From Sphingomonadaceae bacterium (GTDB lineage: Bacteria; Pseudomonadota; Alphaproteobacteria; Sphingomonadales; Sphingomonadaceae): a stretch of DNA of 64,000 nt. Positions within the stretch are counted from its first letter, which is position 1. Every line of letters begins with the position of its first letter. Below, one piece after another: positions 8,646 through 16,883 of this stretch. The position numbers and the translations under genes were made by a program. The notes below the pieces were generated by a model. The model was not told the origin of the DNA, made no database searches, and saw nothing but the letters and a program-made list of their open reading frames with translations. Where the stretch lies: the NCBI GenBank assembly GCA_030147805.1, contig JASBUR010000012.1, positions 1-64,000 on the forward strand. Reading direction: 5' to 3'.

Positions 8646-9050
8646 TCACGGCCATGCCGATCGCCCGCCGGCGCGACCTCCCCGGCAATGCGCGCTGGAC
8701 GACGCGTCGCAAAAGCGGATCTGACCCGCTAGACAAAAGTTAAAGGATAAACGTCCGCAAAATTTACATTTCGGGTTTCCAGCTGCCTATATGTTTCGGT
8801 TCCGATATGGAAATCTGGGAGAATGCCATATGTTAATTCGTATGGCACAGCTATTGCTTGAACTTGTAGGCGATCTGTTTTCGCTTTTCGTAGTATAGGT
8901 GGCGTATGCATTTTATTGTCCGGTCGACATGATTGATTCTTGGCGGAGCGGCGATCTCTGATCGGTCGTCGCCCGATCGAAGCCGCCGCGCAGGACGCGG
9001 CCGCTTCGAGGCAGCACTCGGGGGGTAGTCCGCGTCTGCAAGGATCGAAC
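8646..9050. other. AT-enriched intergenic island before rmf-like/crp genes
   Basis: About 400 bases without a convincing gene. From about 8730 to 8940 the base composition is clearly richer in A+T than the flanks (for example AAAAGTTAAAGGATAAACG and TGCATTTTATTGTCC). It holds the palindrome at 8824-8847 and is the natural place for the promoter of the small Rmf-like gene and the Crp/Fnr gene. A minus-strand frame here lacks family similarity and is not called. Confidence 0.6.
8824..8847. promoter_or_regulatory. Inverted repeat TGCCATA-N10-TATGGCA
   Basis: Seven-base arms separated by ten bases, with partial symmetry also inside the spacer, lying about 200 bases upstream of the Rmf-like start. 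Size and symmetry fit a dimeric regulator site. No known consensus was recognised. Confidence 0.4.
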
Positions 9051-9191
9051 ATGACCATCTATGAACAAGGCCGCGCCGCGTATCGCGCGCGCATTTCCAT
9101 CGACCACGCACGGCATTGGCCGACCGCCCGCCGCGAGAACTGGCAGCGCGGCTGGTTGGACGCCAAGCGCGCGACCGACCGTGTCGCTTGA
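9051..9191 (+). CDS. Rmf/CrpP-like small protein
   Basis: Encodes 46 residues. AAGGA sits six bases before the ATG, a good ribosome binding site. The pattern GRAAYRARISI...HWP....NWQRGWLDAKRA matches the layout of ribosome modulation factor and the related CrpP-like family: an N-terminal G-x-x-A-x-x-A helix, a central polar/proline turn, and a C-terminal W-x-x-G-W-x-x-A helix. RMF dimerises and silences 70S ribosomes in stationary phase; CrpP-like relatives have disputed roles. The usual CP before the second helix is WP here. The AT-rich upstream region and a Crp/Fnr gene just downstream suggest regulated, possibly stress-dependent expression. Confidence 0.6.
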   Translation: MTIYEQGRAAYRARISIDHARHWPTARRENWQRGWLDAKRATDRVA

Positions 9192-9276
9192 TGCCATCAC
9201 CCTTGACGTTCCCACGGCGCGCCGGCCGTTCCGCGTCAATGGCCGTCCGATCGACCGCCGCCGAGAGACGGCGGGG

Positions 9277-10092
9277 ATGACTGCGACGAAGGAGCTCGAC
9301 CCCGCCGGTGGCGACGAGAGCAATTGGCTGGTGCCGCGCGGCGCGCGGGCATGGCCGAAGCAGGCACGCGGCGCGCGCGCCTTCAATCCGCTCACCGAGC
9401 GCCTGCGCCGGGTCGGCGTGCCCGAGACGGCGCTCGCCGCGCTCGACGCCGGTACGGTCGAGGTCCGGACGGTCCGGGCGGGCGCGCCGATCGTCGGTGA
9501 GGGGCGGGCGTCCGAACGGCTGCATGTGCTGCTCGAAGGCTGGGCGTGCCGCTACGCCAGCGTCGATCGCGGCCGCCAGACGATGGCCTTCCTGCTGCCG
9601 GGCGACATCTGCGACCTCGACGCACTGCAATCGAGCCAGCTCGAATTTGGCGTGCGCGCGATCACGTCGTGCCGCGTGGCGGTGCTTCGCGCCGACGACG
9701 TCCGCGCCGCCGCCGCGGCGCATGAGGAGATCGCGTCGGCGCTCCTCGGCTTCGCGTTCGACGATCATGCAGCGCTGATGCGGCGTACCGCGTCGCTCGG
9801 CCGCCGTTCGGCGCGCGGGCGGCTCGCGCATCTGATCTGCGAACTGCACGAGCGCACGATCGCGGCGGGGATCGATGCCGACGGCAGCTACCTCCTGCCG
9901 GCGACGCAGGAGGACATGGCGGACATCCTCGGCCTTACCAACGTGCATGTGAACCGCACGCTGAAGGCGCTTCGCAACGAGGGGCTGATCAAGCTCGAGG
10001 CGCGATGCCTGACCATCCTCGACCTGCCGACGCTGGCACGGATCGCCGACTTCGCACCGGCAGGCCCGGCGGCCAGCAACGACCGCGTCTGA
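9277..10092 (+). CDS. Crp/Fnr family transcriptional regulator
   Basis: Encodes 271 residues from the chosen ATG. Residues about 40-150 look like the cyclic-nucleotide-binding beta roll (APIVGEGRASERLHVLLEGW, YASVDRGRQTMAFLLPGDIC, RAITSCRVAVLRADDV). The C-terminus carries the Crp-type winged helix (YLLPATQEDMADILGLTNVH followed by VNRTLKALRNEGLIKLE). I do not see the Cys cluster of oxygen-sensing Fnr, and the signal is unknown. The frame is open for 72 codons upstream, overlapping the Rmf-like gene; the internal ATG at 9277 is preferred by length and by the GGCGGGG just before it, but the start is uncertain. It converges on the TonB receptor gene, leaving only 18 bases between stops. Confidence 0.86.
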   Translation: MTATKELDPAGGDESNWLVPRGARAWPKQARGARAFNPLTERLRRVGVPETALAALDAGTVEVRTVRAGAPIVGEGRASERLHVLLEGWACRYASVDRGRQTMAFLLPGDICDLDALQSSQLEFGVRAITSCRVAVLRADDVRAAAAAHEEIASALLGFAFDDHAALMRRTASLGRRSARGRLAHLICELHERTIAAGIDADGSYLLPATQEDMADILGLTNVHVNRTLKALRNEGLIKLEARCLTILDLPTLARIADFAPAGPAASNDRV

Positions 10093-10110
10093 GCCCCCCG
10101 GTGCTGCGGA

Positions 10111-12648
10111 TCAGCGCCCGCCGAAGCGTAGCGAGGCGCTGATCCCGTAGAAGCGCGGCTCGCCAGCGATGAAGGTCGGCATGCCGAGCCCGTCGCCGGT
10201 GTTGCCGGCGTCCTTGATGTAGTTCTTGTCGAATAGGTTATCGACGAAGGCCTCGACGCGCCACATCGCGCCCTCGGGCTCGTAGCCGAGGCGGGCGTTG
10301 ACGAGGGCGAAGCCCTTCTGCGTCTCGTCCTGCAGATTGTCGACGACCAGCGCCGCCGGCGGCTGCTGCAGGTCGGGACGGTCATTGTCGTCGTCGAAGA
10401 ACACCCGCGATTGTGCGGTCAGCGTCGGGCGGAAGGACACCGCGCCGCCGCCGACCGGAACGCGGAAATCGACGCCGAGCGAGAAGCTGTGGTCGGGCGA
10501 CAGGCGGAAGCGGTTGCCGTCGCGCGCGCCGGTCTTGAAGCGGCTGTGGTTGTAGGCATAGGTCGCGAACAGGTCGATATTCTCGCCCGCGGCCCAGCGC
10601 GCCTGGCCCTCGAAGCCATAGGCCTCGGCCTCGCCGGCGTTGGTGGTGACGAACAGCACGCCCTGCTGCTCGGTCGTCTGGAAATTATCATATTGATAGA
10701 AGAACAGCGCGCCGTCGACGAACAGCGTGCGCTCGGCGAGCGCTGCCTTGGCGCCGACCTCGTAGCTGTCGACGGTCTCGGACGGCAGCGTCGAGAAGCG
10801 CGCCGCGCCGAACGGGGCGGACGGCGCCGAGACGGTCAGCACCTCGGGACGCCGGCCGCGCGCGTAGGTCGCGTAGAGGCTGGCATCCTCGGCGACGGCA
10901 TAGCGGCCGGTGAGGCGCCAGGTGAAGCCGCTGTCCTTGTGCTCGTCGCTGATGCGGTCGCCGTTGTTGGCGGTCGGCTGCGCGGCGAGGCCGAACAGCG
11001 GCACCGGATAGGCGGCCGACGGCGGGATCGTCGCGGCGCCGGGCGCGGCGAGCGCAGTCAGCAGCGCGGTCCGCGTCGCCGCGGGCTGCGACAGCGCGCC
11101 GATGAAGCCGCCGAGGATCGAGCGGCCGTTCACGACCGATGAGGTGATCGCCGAGCGCTTGTCGTCATGGCTGTAGCGCAAGCCCGCGCCGATCTCGAAG
11201 GCGTCCGACAGGCGGACGGTGACGTCGCCGAACAGGTCCCAGGCCTTGGTGCGGCTGAAATTGGTCGTGGTCTCGAGATGGCCGGGCTTGAGGTTGGCGG
11301 CGATCGCCTGCGCCAGCGGTGCGGCGAGCGCGACGCCGCTCGCGCCGGCGACGCCCTGGAGCAGCGCGCCGGTGAAGGCCGGGCTGCCGAACACCGCGGC
11401 GGGCGCCGGGTCGGTCGCGGGACGGCCGGCGATCGGGCCGTTGAGCAGGTTGGTCAGCCGGGCGAGCGCGACGCGCTCGTCGAACTGCGCCGGGGTGCGC
11501 TGCGATCCGTCCTCGTGGAAATAGGAACCGCCGACGAACCAGCTGATCGCGCCGCCGTCGTCGAAGCGCAGCCGCAGCTCCTGGCTCGTCTGCTCGCCGC
11601 GCGCATCCTCGGCGGCGGTCAGCATCGGCAGCGAGATGCCGTCGGCGTCGAAGATCTCGAGCGAGTCGAACTCGCGGTAGGCGCTGATCGACGACAGCGT
11701 GAAATCGTCGTTGAGCTCGTAGTTGACCAGCCCGGTGACGCCCCAGACGTCGCGGTCGAGGCCGAGCGGCTTGCCGCCCTCGAAGCCGGCGCCCGGCGCC
11801 AGCGCCGCGCCCTGCCAGGGGTCGCGACCGCCGAGAACGGTGCCGGTCGCCGGGTCGGTCGGGCTGTAGGCGCGCGACTTGAACGACGTGCCGGCGGGAT
11901 CGTCGTGCTGATAATTGCCGATGACGTCGATCGTCACCCGCTCGCTCGGCTCGACGCGCAGCGCAGCGCGCAACGCGGCGGTGTCGGTCGAGTTGTAATC
12001 ATCGCCGCCGAGCAGATTCTCGACATAGCCGTCGCGCTTCTTGAGGCGACCCGCCACGCGCACCGCGGCGGTGTCGCCCAGCGGCGCGTTGGCCATGCCC
12101 TCGATCATCCAGGAATCATGGTTGCCGTAGGACGCACGTACCGACCCGGCGGCGGCGGACGGATCGGCCTTGTTCTGAACGATGTTGACCGCACCGATCA
12201 GCGCGCCGCGGCCGTAGAGCGTCGACTGCGGGCCCTTCGCCACCTCGACGCGCTCGAGGTCGAGCAGCTCGACATAGGAGCCGCGCGACTTGGAGATCGA
12301 GACGCCGTCCTGGAAGACCGAAACGCGCGGCTCGTTGTAGGCGGTGCCCGAATCGGAGGTGATGCCGCGCATCACGAAGCCGGGATTGTTGGGCGACTGG
12401 TTCTGCACCTCGAAGCCGGGCACGAACTGCGACAGCTCCTCGAACTCCTGCACGCCGATCGACTCGAGGAAATCGCCCGAATAGGCGGTCAGCGCCATCG
12501 GCACCTCGATCGGGTCCTGCTCGCGCAGCTGCGCCGTGACGACGATCTCGTCGCCGTCCTCGGCAGCCGTCACCTGTGCACCGGCGGGGCGGGCGGCGGC
12601 GAGTGCGATGAGGCTGACGGTGGCGAGAGCGAAGCGATGCGACTTCAT
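10111..12648 (-). CDS. TonB-dependent receptor
   Basis: Encodes 845 residues. A signal peptide (MKSHRFALATVSLIALAAARPAGAQ) leads to the TonB-box-like DEIVVTAQLREQDP and a plug domain containing VEVAKGPQSTLYGRGALIGA. The rest is a large outer-membrane beta barrel with typical late segments (DSYEVGAKAALAERTLFVDG, RVEAFVDNLFDKNYI, FYGISASLRFGGR). The plug/barrel pattern is that of sphingomonad receptors for siderophores, glycans or aromatic compounds; the ligand cannot be told. The start is the ATG at 12648, because the frame upstream runs into the nitroreductase gene and the signal peptide begins here. No obvious inner-membrane transport partner is adjacent. Confidence 0.93.
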   Translation of the reverse strand: MKSHRFALATVSLIALAAARPAGAQVTAAEDGDEIVVTAQLREQDPIEVPMALTAYSGDFLESIGVQEFEELSQFVPGFEVQNQSPNNPGFVMRGITSDSGTAYNEPRVSVFQDGVSISKSRGSYVELLDLERVEVAKGPQSTLYGRGALIGAVNIVQNKADPSAAAGSVRASYGNHDSWMIEGMANAPLGDTAAVRVAGRLKKRDGYVENLLGGDDYNSTDTAALRAALRVEPSERVTIDVIGNYQHDDPAGTSFKSRAYSPTDPATGTVLGGRDPWQGAALAPGAGFEGGKPLGLDRDVWGVTGLVNYELNDDFTLSSISAYREFDSLEIFDADGISLPMLTAAEDARGEQTSQELRLRFDDGGAISWFVGGSYFHEDGSQRTPAQFDERVALARLTNLLNGPIAGRPATDPAPAAVFGSPAFTGALLQGVAGASGVALAAPLAQAIAANLKPGHLETTTNFSRTKAWDLFGDVTVRLSDAFEIGAGLRYSHDDKRSAITSSVVNGRSILGGFIGALSQPAATRTALLTALAAPGAATIPPSAAYPVPLFGLAAQPTANNGDRISDEHKDSGFTWRLTGRYAVAEDASLYATYARGRRPEVLTVSAPSAPFGAARFSTLPSETVDSYEVGAKAALAERTLFVDGALFFYQYDNFQTTEQQGVLFVTTNAGEAEAYGFEGQARWAAGENIDLFATYAYNHSRFKTGARDGNRFRLSPDHSFSLGVDFRVPVGGGAVSFRPTLTAQSRVFFDDDNDRPDLQQPPAALVVDNLQDETQKGFALVNARLGYEPEGAMWRVEAFVDNLFDKNYIKDAGNTGDGLGMPTFIAGEPRFYGISASLRFGGR

Positions 12649-12785
12649 GGTGGGACCCCGTTGGTGTGAGATGCGGGCGGGGTAGGCAGCGCTCGTGACG
12701 GACGCATTACGAAATTGTGCGACGCAGCAGAAAATTGCAGTCTGGTGTAGAAGAACAACAAGGGGGCATGCGGCCGCCCGTCGCG

Positions 12786-13466
12786 CTATCCGTTCTCGAA
12801 CCCGACGAACCGGGCCGCCTCGGCTACCGGCTTGCGCTCGGAGACCACCGCGTTGGCGGGGAAGGCGTCGTCGGGCCAGCCGAGCGCGACCGCCTTCATG
12901 ATCACCTGGTCCTCGGCGATACCCGCATGCTCGCGCACCACCGGCGACTGCATGATGCCCTGGCTGTTGATCACGGCGCCGAGGCCGCGCGACCAGGCGG
13001 CGTTGACCAGCGCGTTGGTGACCGCGCCGCAATCGAACGCCGTGTCGTCGCTGTCGGCGAGGACGCGGTCGTAGGTAATGATCACGCACACCGGCGCGTC
13101 GAACTGGCGAAAGCCGCGCATCACCCAGTCGTGGCGCCGCGTCGCGTCGTCGCGGGCGATGCCCATCGCCGCGAACAGCTGCTTGGCGACGCCGATCTGA
13201 CGTTCGCGGTGCGCGCCGGCAAAGGCCTGGCCGATGCGGAACTCGCGCGAGTGCGGGACGCCGGCGAGGTTGCGCTCGGTGTTTCCGGCGCGGATGCGGT
13301 CGAGCGCCTCGCCGGTGACGATGGTGAAATTCCACGGCTGCGTGTTCATCGACGACGGCGCGCGCATCGCCAGCGCCAGCACCTCCTCGATCAGCGCGCG
13401 CGGCACCCGATCGGGCCTGTACCCGCGGATGCTGCGCCGCCCGCGTACGACGTCGTCATAGTCCAT
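12786..13466 (-). CDS. Nitroreductase family protein
   Basis: Encodes 226 residues. The N-terminal MDYDDVVRGRRSIRGYRPD and the following RAPSSMNTQPWNFTIVTG are the FMN-binding signatures of the nitroreductase fold. Near the C-terminus GLGAVINSQGIMQSPVVREH and AVALGWPDD correspond to the usual flavin/dimer-interface elements. Such enzymes reduce nitroaromatics, quinones or related substrates using NAD(P)H and are normally cytosolic homodimers. ATG starts at 13466 and at 13478 are both possible; the first is chosen because GGATGGGG precedes it at good distance. Upstream on the same strand is the M13 peptidase gene, with a gap of about 165 bases. Confidence 0.9.
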   Translation of the reverse strand: MDYDDVVRGRRSIRGYRPDRVPRALIEEVLALAMRAPSSMNTQPWNFTIVTGEALDRIRAGNTERNLAGVPHSREFRIGQAFAGAHRERQIGVAKQLFAAMGIARDDATRRHDWVMRGFRQFDAPVCVIITYDRVLADSDDTAFDCGAVTNALVNAAWSRGLGAVINSQGIMQSPVVREHAGIAEDQVIMKAVALGWPDDAFPANAVVSERKPVAEAARFVGFENG

Positions 13467-13631
13467 GTGCGTCCCCATCCGCCTGGCACCGCCGGTGCGG
13501 GCGGAGTGGACAGCGTCCGGGCGTCGCAGCCAATGCCGAAATTGGGGAGGTAGGCGGCCCTCAGCGCGGGCGGCCCGGCGATGCCATCGTCGCGGCGGCC
13601 TGACCATCGCCCCGCGCAGGTCGCCTTCGCG

Positions 13632-15650
13632 CTACCAGATTTCGGCGCGTTCGCCTCGGGCCAGATACATCGCGTCGCCTGCTTTGACGCCGAACGCGGC
13701 GTGGAACGCAGGCAGGTGCGCGAGGATGCCGTTGACGCGATATTCCTCGGGCGCATGCGGGTTGCCCTTGATGAGGGCCAGCAGATTCTCGTCGCGCCGC
13801 TTGCCGAGATAGCCTTGGGCATAGCCCAGGAAGAAGCGCTGCGCCGCGGTCAGCCCGTCGATCACCGGCGGCGTCCGGCCGTCCAGCGACTTCAGATAGG
13901 CGCGCCAGGCGATGCTGAGACCGGCGAGGTCGGCGATATTCTCTGACAGGACGAGCTTGCCGTCGACATGCTGACCGGGCAGCGGCTCGAACTGGTCGAA
14001 CTGCGCTACGAGCTTCGCGGTCCGCCGGTCATATTCCGCATGATCGGCCGCGGTCCACCAGTCGCGCAGATTCCCCTGCGCGTCGTAGCCGCTGCCCCGG
14101 TTGTCGAAGCCATGGCTCATCTCGTGGCCGATCGTCGCGCCGGTCGATCCGTAATTGTAGGCAGCGTCGGCGTCGGGGTTGTAGAGCGGCGCCTGAAGGA
14201 TGCCGGCGGGAAAGGCGATCTCGTTGGTGAGCGGCGCATAATAGGCGTCGGGCATCGCGACGGCCATTTGCCATTCGTCGCGGTCGACCGCGCGTCCGAC
14301 TCGCTGGTGCTGACGATCGAACTCGAACTGCTGCGCCCGCAGCACGTTGCCGGCGAGGTCGTCGGGCCTCAGCGTCAGCGCGGCATAGTCGCGCCAGCGG
14401 TCAGGAAAGCCGATCTTGACCTCCATCGCCGCCAGCTTTTCGAGCGCCTGCGCCTTGGTCGCGGGCTGCATCCAGTCGAGCGTCCGTATGCGCTCCGCAT
14501 AGGCGTCGAACAGATTCTTCACCATCGCATCGACGTCGGCCTTCGTCTGCGGCATGAAATGGCGCTCGACGTAAAGCTTGCCAGACGCTTCGCCGATTAG
14601 CCGCTCGATCAGCTGGATCGCGCGCTTCCAGCGCTCGGGCTGGGTACGGGCGCCGCGCACGACGCCCTCGTTGAAGGCGAAGTGCTCGGCGGCGAACGGC
14701 GTGGGCAGGTAAGGCGCGATGCCGCTGACGAGCAGATAGCGGAAATAGGCCTTCCACGTATCGACCGGCACGGTGGCGGTGAGCGCGGCGACGCCGGCCA
14801 GATAGTCGGGCTGCCGCGCGATCGTCACCGTCGGTGCCCGATCGATTCCGGCACCGGCGAAATAGGCGGTCCAGTCGAAGCCGGGCGCGAGATCGCGCAG
14901 CCCGACGGCCGATTTGGGGTTGTAGGTCTTCCGGGGATCGCGGCGATCGACGGGCCGCCACTGCAGACGCGCGATTTCCGTTTCGAGCGCGAGTATCGCC
15001 TCGGCGTGGCGTTCCGGCTGTGCGTCACCGGCGAGGCCCAGCAGTGCCGCCACGTGGCGGCGGAACGCGGCGCGCTTCTCGGCGAAGTCGGCGTCGGCGT
15101 CGGCGGCGAGATAATATTCCTTCCCGGGAAGGCCGAGGTCGTTCTGCGACAGCCAGAGCGCGTAATGGCGCGAGTCGCGCGCGTCCGGGGCAACATAGGT
15201 CGAGATCGGGACGACGAGCCCTCTGCGATCGAGGCGGCCCATCATCGCCGCGATGTCGCGGGTGTTGTCGATCGCCTCGATCGCCGCCAGCTCGGCCGCG
15301 ATCGGCTTGAGGCCAGCCGCGTCGATCGCGGCCTCGTCCATGAAGCTGGCATAGAGGGCGCCGACCTTCCGCGCCTCCGGATCGGACGATGTGAGCGCCG
15401 CTTCGGCGATCGCCCGCTGTCGGAGCAGCGCGCGTTCGATCATGAGCTGTTGCACGCCGTAGCTCGATCGGTCGGGCGGGATCGGTACGTCGCGAAGCCA
15501 GCGCCCATTGGCGAACCGGAACATGTCGTCCTGAGGGCGAACGCTGGTGTCCAGATTCTCGCGGATCACGCCGCTGACGTCTGCGGCCGCTGCGGGCACC
15601 GACATCAACAACAGTGCCGCAACCCAGCTTCCAATCTTGCCCGCCGCCAT
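13632..15650 (-). CDS. M13 family zinc metallopeptidase (neprilysin/PepO-like)
   Basis: Encodes 672 residues. An N-terminal signal peptide (MAAGKIGSWVAALLLMSVPAAAADV) indicates export. The zinc site is clear: HEMSH at His509-His513 and ENIAD with Glu570 and Asp574, the M13 spacing. The early DMFRFANGRWL, the substrate-binding NEIAFPAGILQAP, and the C-terminal YLARGERAEIW are also family signatures. M13 enzymes cut oligopeptides. A MarR-type regulator gene lies directly upstream on the same strand, and the 53-base gap holds a palindromic site, so the peptidase is probably controlled by that regulator. Confidence 0.95.
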   Translation of the reverse strand: MAAGKIGSWVAALLLMSVPAAAADVSGVIRENLDTSVRPQDDMFRFANGRWLRDVPIPPDRSSYGVQQLMIERALLRQRAIAEAALTSSDPEARKVGALYASFMDEAAIDAAGLKPIAAELAAIEAIDNTRDIAAMMGRLDRRGLVVPISTYVAPDARDSRHYALWLSQNDLGLPGKEYYLAADADADFAEKRAAFRRHVAALLGLAGDAQPERHAEAILALETEIARLQWRPVDRRDPRKTYNPKSAVGLRDLAPGFDWTAYFAGAGIDRAPTVTIARQPDYLAGVAALTATVPVDTWKAYFRYLLVSGIAPYLPTPFAAEHFAFNEGVVRGARTQPERWKRAIQLIERLIGEASGKLYVERHFMPQTKADVDAMVKNLFDAYAERIRTLDWMQPATKAQALEKLAAMEVKIGFPDRWRDYAALTLRPDDLAGNVLRAQQFEFDRQHQRVGRAVDRDEWQMAVAMPDAYYAPLTNEIAFPAGILQAPLYNPDADAAYNYGSTGATIGHEMSHGFDNRGSGYDAQGNLRDWWTAADHAEYDRRTAKLVAQFDQFEPLPGQHVDGKLVLSENIADLAGLSIAWRAYLKSLDGRTPPVIDGLTAAQRFFLGYAQGYLGKRRDENLLALIKGNPHAPEEYRVNGILAHLPAFHAAFGVKAGDAMYLARGERAEIW

Positions 15651-15680
15651 GACAACCCCTCTCGCGATCGCCGGGCGTAG

Positions 15681-15700
15681 ATACGTAACTGATTACATAT
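15681..15700 (-). promoter_or_regulatory. Candidate MarR operator (GTAACTGATTAC core)
   Basis: Arms GTAA/TTAC flank CTGA, and the outer bases ATA/TAT extend the symmetry, giving 14 of 20 symmetric positions. It lies between the end of the MarR-type gene and the start of the M13 peptidase gene, 31-50 bases upstream of the peptidase ATG, where binding could block transcription. Binding is inferred from symmetry and position only. Confidence 0.4.
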
Positions 15701-15703
15701 TCG

Positions 15704-16201
15704 TCAAGCGTCGCCGTCACCCGCATGATCGGCGATGCGGTCGAACATCGATCGCGCATCGAGCGCATCGTCGAGGAGGTCGAGCAGCCGGACGACGTCG
15801 CCAGCCTCGGTGTTAAGTTCGCCCGCGGCGGCGTTGAACGCCTGCCAGAGCGGCGTAAGTCGCTCGACCAGCCGCTCGCCTTCGGCGGTCAGCACGATGT
15901 GCCGCCGGCGGCGGTCGGCGTCGTCGATGAGCGACCGGACGTAGCCCGACTTCTCCAGCGACCGGCTCGCCTTGCTCACCGAGACATGGCTGACCTGAAG
16001 GGCCGCCGCGATCTCGCCGATCGACCGCGGGCCGCCCTCGACGATCTGCCGCAGGATGCCGTACCAACTCTGCTCGAAGACGATGCCGCGCGTGGCGTAG
16101 GTTCGGGTACCGTCACGATCGATGCGTTCGGACACGCGGCGCAGCCGCGCCGCAAGCGCCTGCCCGCCCATCGCGCGGCTATAGTCGGATTTGCCGGCCA
16201 C
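15704..16201 (-). CDS. MarR family transcriptional regulator
   Basis: Encodes 165 residues. It has the MarR winged-helix core: RQIVEGGPRSIGEIAAALQV, SHVSVSKASRSLEKSGYVRS as the recognition region, and DDADRRRRHIVLTAEGERLV as the wing, followed by dimerisation helices. MarR proteins are ligand-responsive dimeric repressors. The neighbouring M13 peptidase gene and the palindrome in between make that gene the likely target; autoregulation is also possible. The start ATG gives a normal family length. Confidence 0.9.
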   Translation of the reverse strand: MAGKSDYSRAMGGQALAARLRRVSERIDRDGTRTYATRGIVFEQSWYGILRQIVEGGPRSIGEIAAALQVSHVSVSKASRSLEKSGYVRSLIDDADRRRRHIVLTAEGERLVERLTPLWQAFNAAAGELNTEAGDVVRLLDLLDDALDARSMFDRIADHAGDGDA

Positions 16202-16226
16202 GCATGCCTCCGTTCGGCCGGCGGGG

Positions 16227-16847
16227 CTAGAGCCCCATCAGCGCCAGCACCTCGCGGCGGCTCTTCTCGTCGTCGCGGAATACGCCCATCATCCGGCTGG
16301 TGGTCATGCTGACGCCGGGCGTGTTGACGCCGCGCGCGCTCATGCAGGCGTGGCTCGCCTCGATCACCACCGCGACGCCGACGGGGTGGAGATGCGTCCA
16401 GATGCAGTCGGCGACCTCGGCCGTCAGACGCTCCTGCACCTGCAGGCGGCGGGCAAAGCCGTGGAGGACACGCGCGAGCTTGCTGATTCCGACCACCCGG
16501 TCCTTGGGCAGATAGGCGATGTGCGCCTTGCCGATGATCGGCGCCATATGATGCTCGCAGTGCGACTGGAACGGGATGTCGCGCAGCAGCACGATCTCGT
16601 CGTAGCCGCCGACCTCCTCGAAGGTGCGCGACAGGTGCACGCCGGGATCTTCCTGGTAGCCCTGATAATATTCGAGGAACGCGCGCGCGACGCGACCCGG
16701 CGTATCGATCAGCCCCTCGCGCGTCGGATCGTCGCCGGCCCAGCGGATCAGCTCCCGCACCGCCTCCAGCACCGGCGGCGGAACCTGGGCGTCGCGGCCC
16801 GGGGCCTCGACGAGGTCGCCGTCCACGGCATGATCAAATTCGGCCAT
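16227..16847 (-). CDS. folE: GTP cyclohydrolase I
   Basis: Encodes 206 residues and catalyses conversion of GTP to 7,8-dihydroneopterin triphosphate, the first step of folate (tetrahydrofolate) synthesis. Zinc and active-site motifs are present: [11 protein letters not shown] with the Cys and His ligands, [20 protein letters not shown], and the second Cys in [26 protein letters not shown] is another type I signature. The length is normal for FolE. It lies 36 bases downstream of the family-copy-1 gene on the same strand, so it may share the prs transcript or use its own promoter near the TCTTATATAAGA palindrome at 16866. Confidence 0.97.
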   Translation of the reverse strand: MAEFDHAVDGDLVEAPGRDAQVPPPVLEAVRELIRWAGDDPTREGLIDTPGRVARAFLEYYQGYQEDPGVHLSRTFEEVGGYDEIVLLRDIPFQSHCEHHMAPIIGKAHIAYLPKDRVVGISKLARVLHGFARRLQVQERLTAEVADCIWTHLHPVGVAVVIEASHACMSARGVNTPGVSMTTSRMMGVFRDDEKSRREVLALMGL

Positions 16848-16865
16848 CGCTGCTCTTTCTCGGTT

Positions 16866-16877
16866 TCTTATATAAGA
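16866..16877. promoter_or_regulatory. Perfect palindrome TCTTATATAAGA upstream of folE
   Basis: A twelve-base perfect palindrome in the 36-base gap just upstream of the folE start, unusually AT-rich for this genome. It could be part of a promoter -10 region or an operator. No regulator is implied by sequence. Confidence 0.35.
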
Positions 16878-16883
16878 TAGCGG

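Noticed and set aside
8729-9058. 109-codon minus-strand open frame in the AT-rich island
   Set aside because: No family similarity, no ribosome site, and it runs antisense into the Rmf-like gene.
10111-13335. Single 1074-codon frame spanning nitroreductase and TonB receptor
   Set aside because: The receptor signal peptide begins at the internal ATG at 12648; the upstream codons are the antisense or out-of-frame shadow of the nitroreductase gene.
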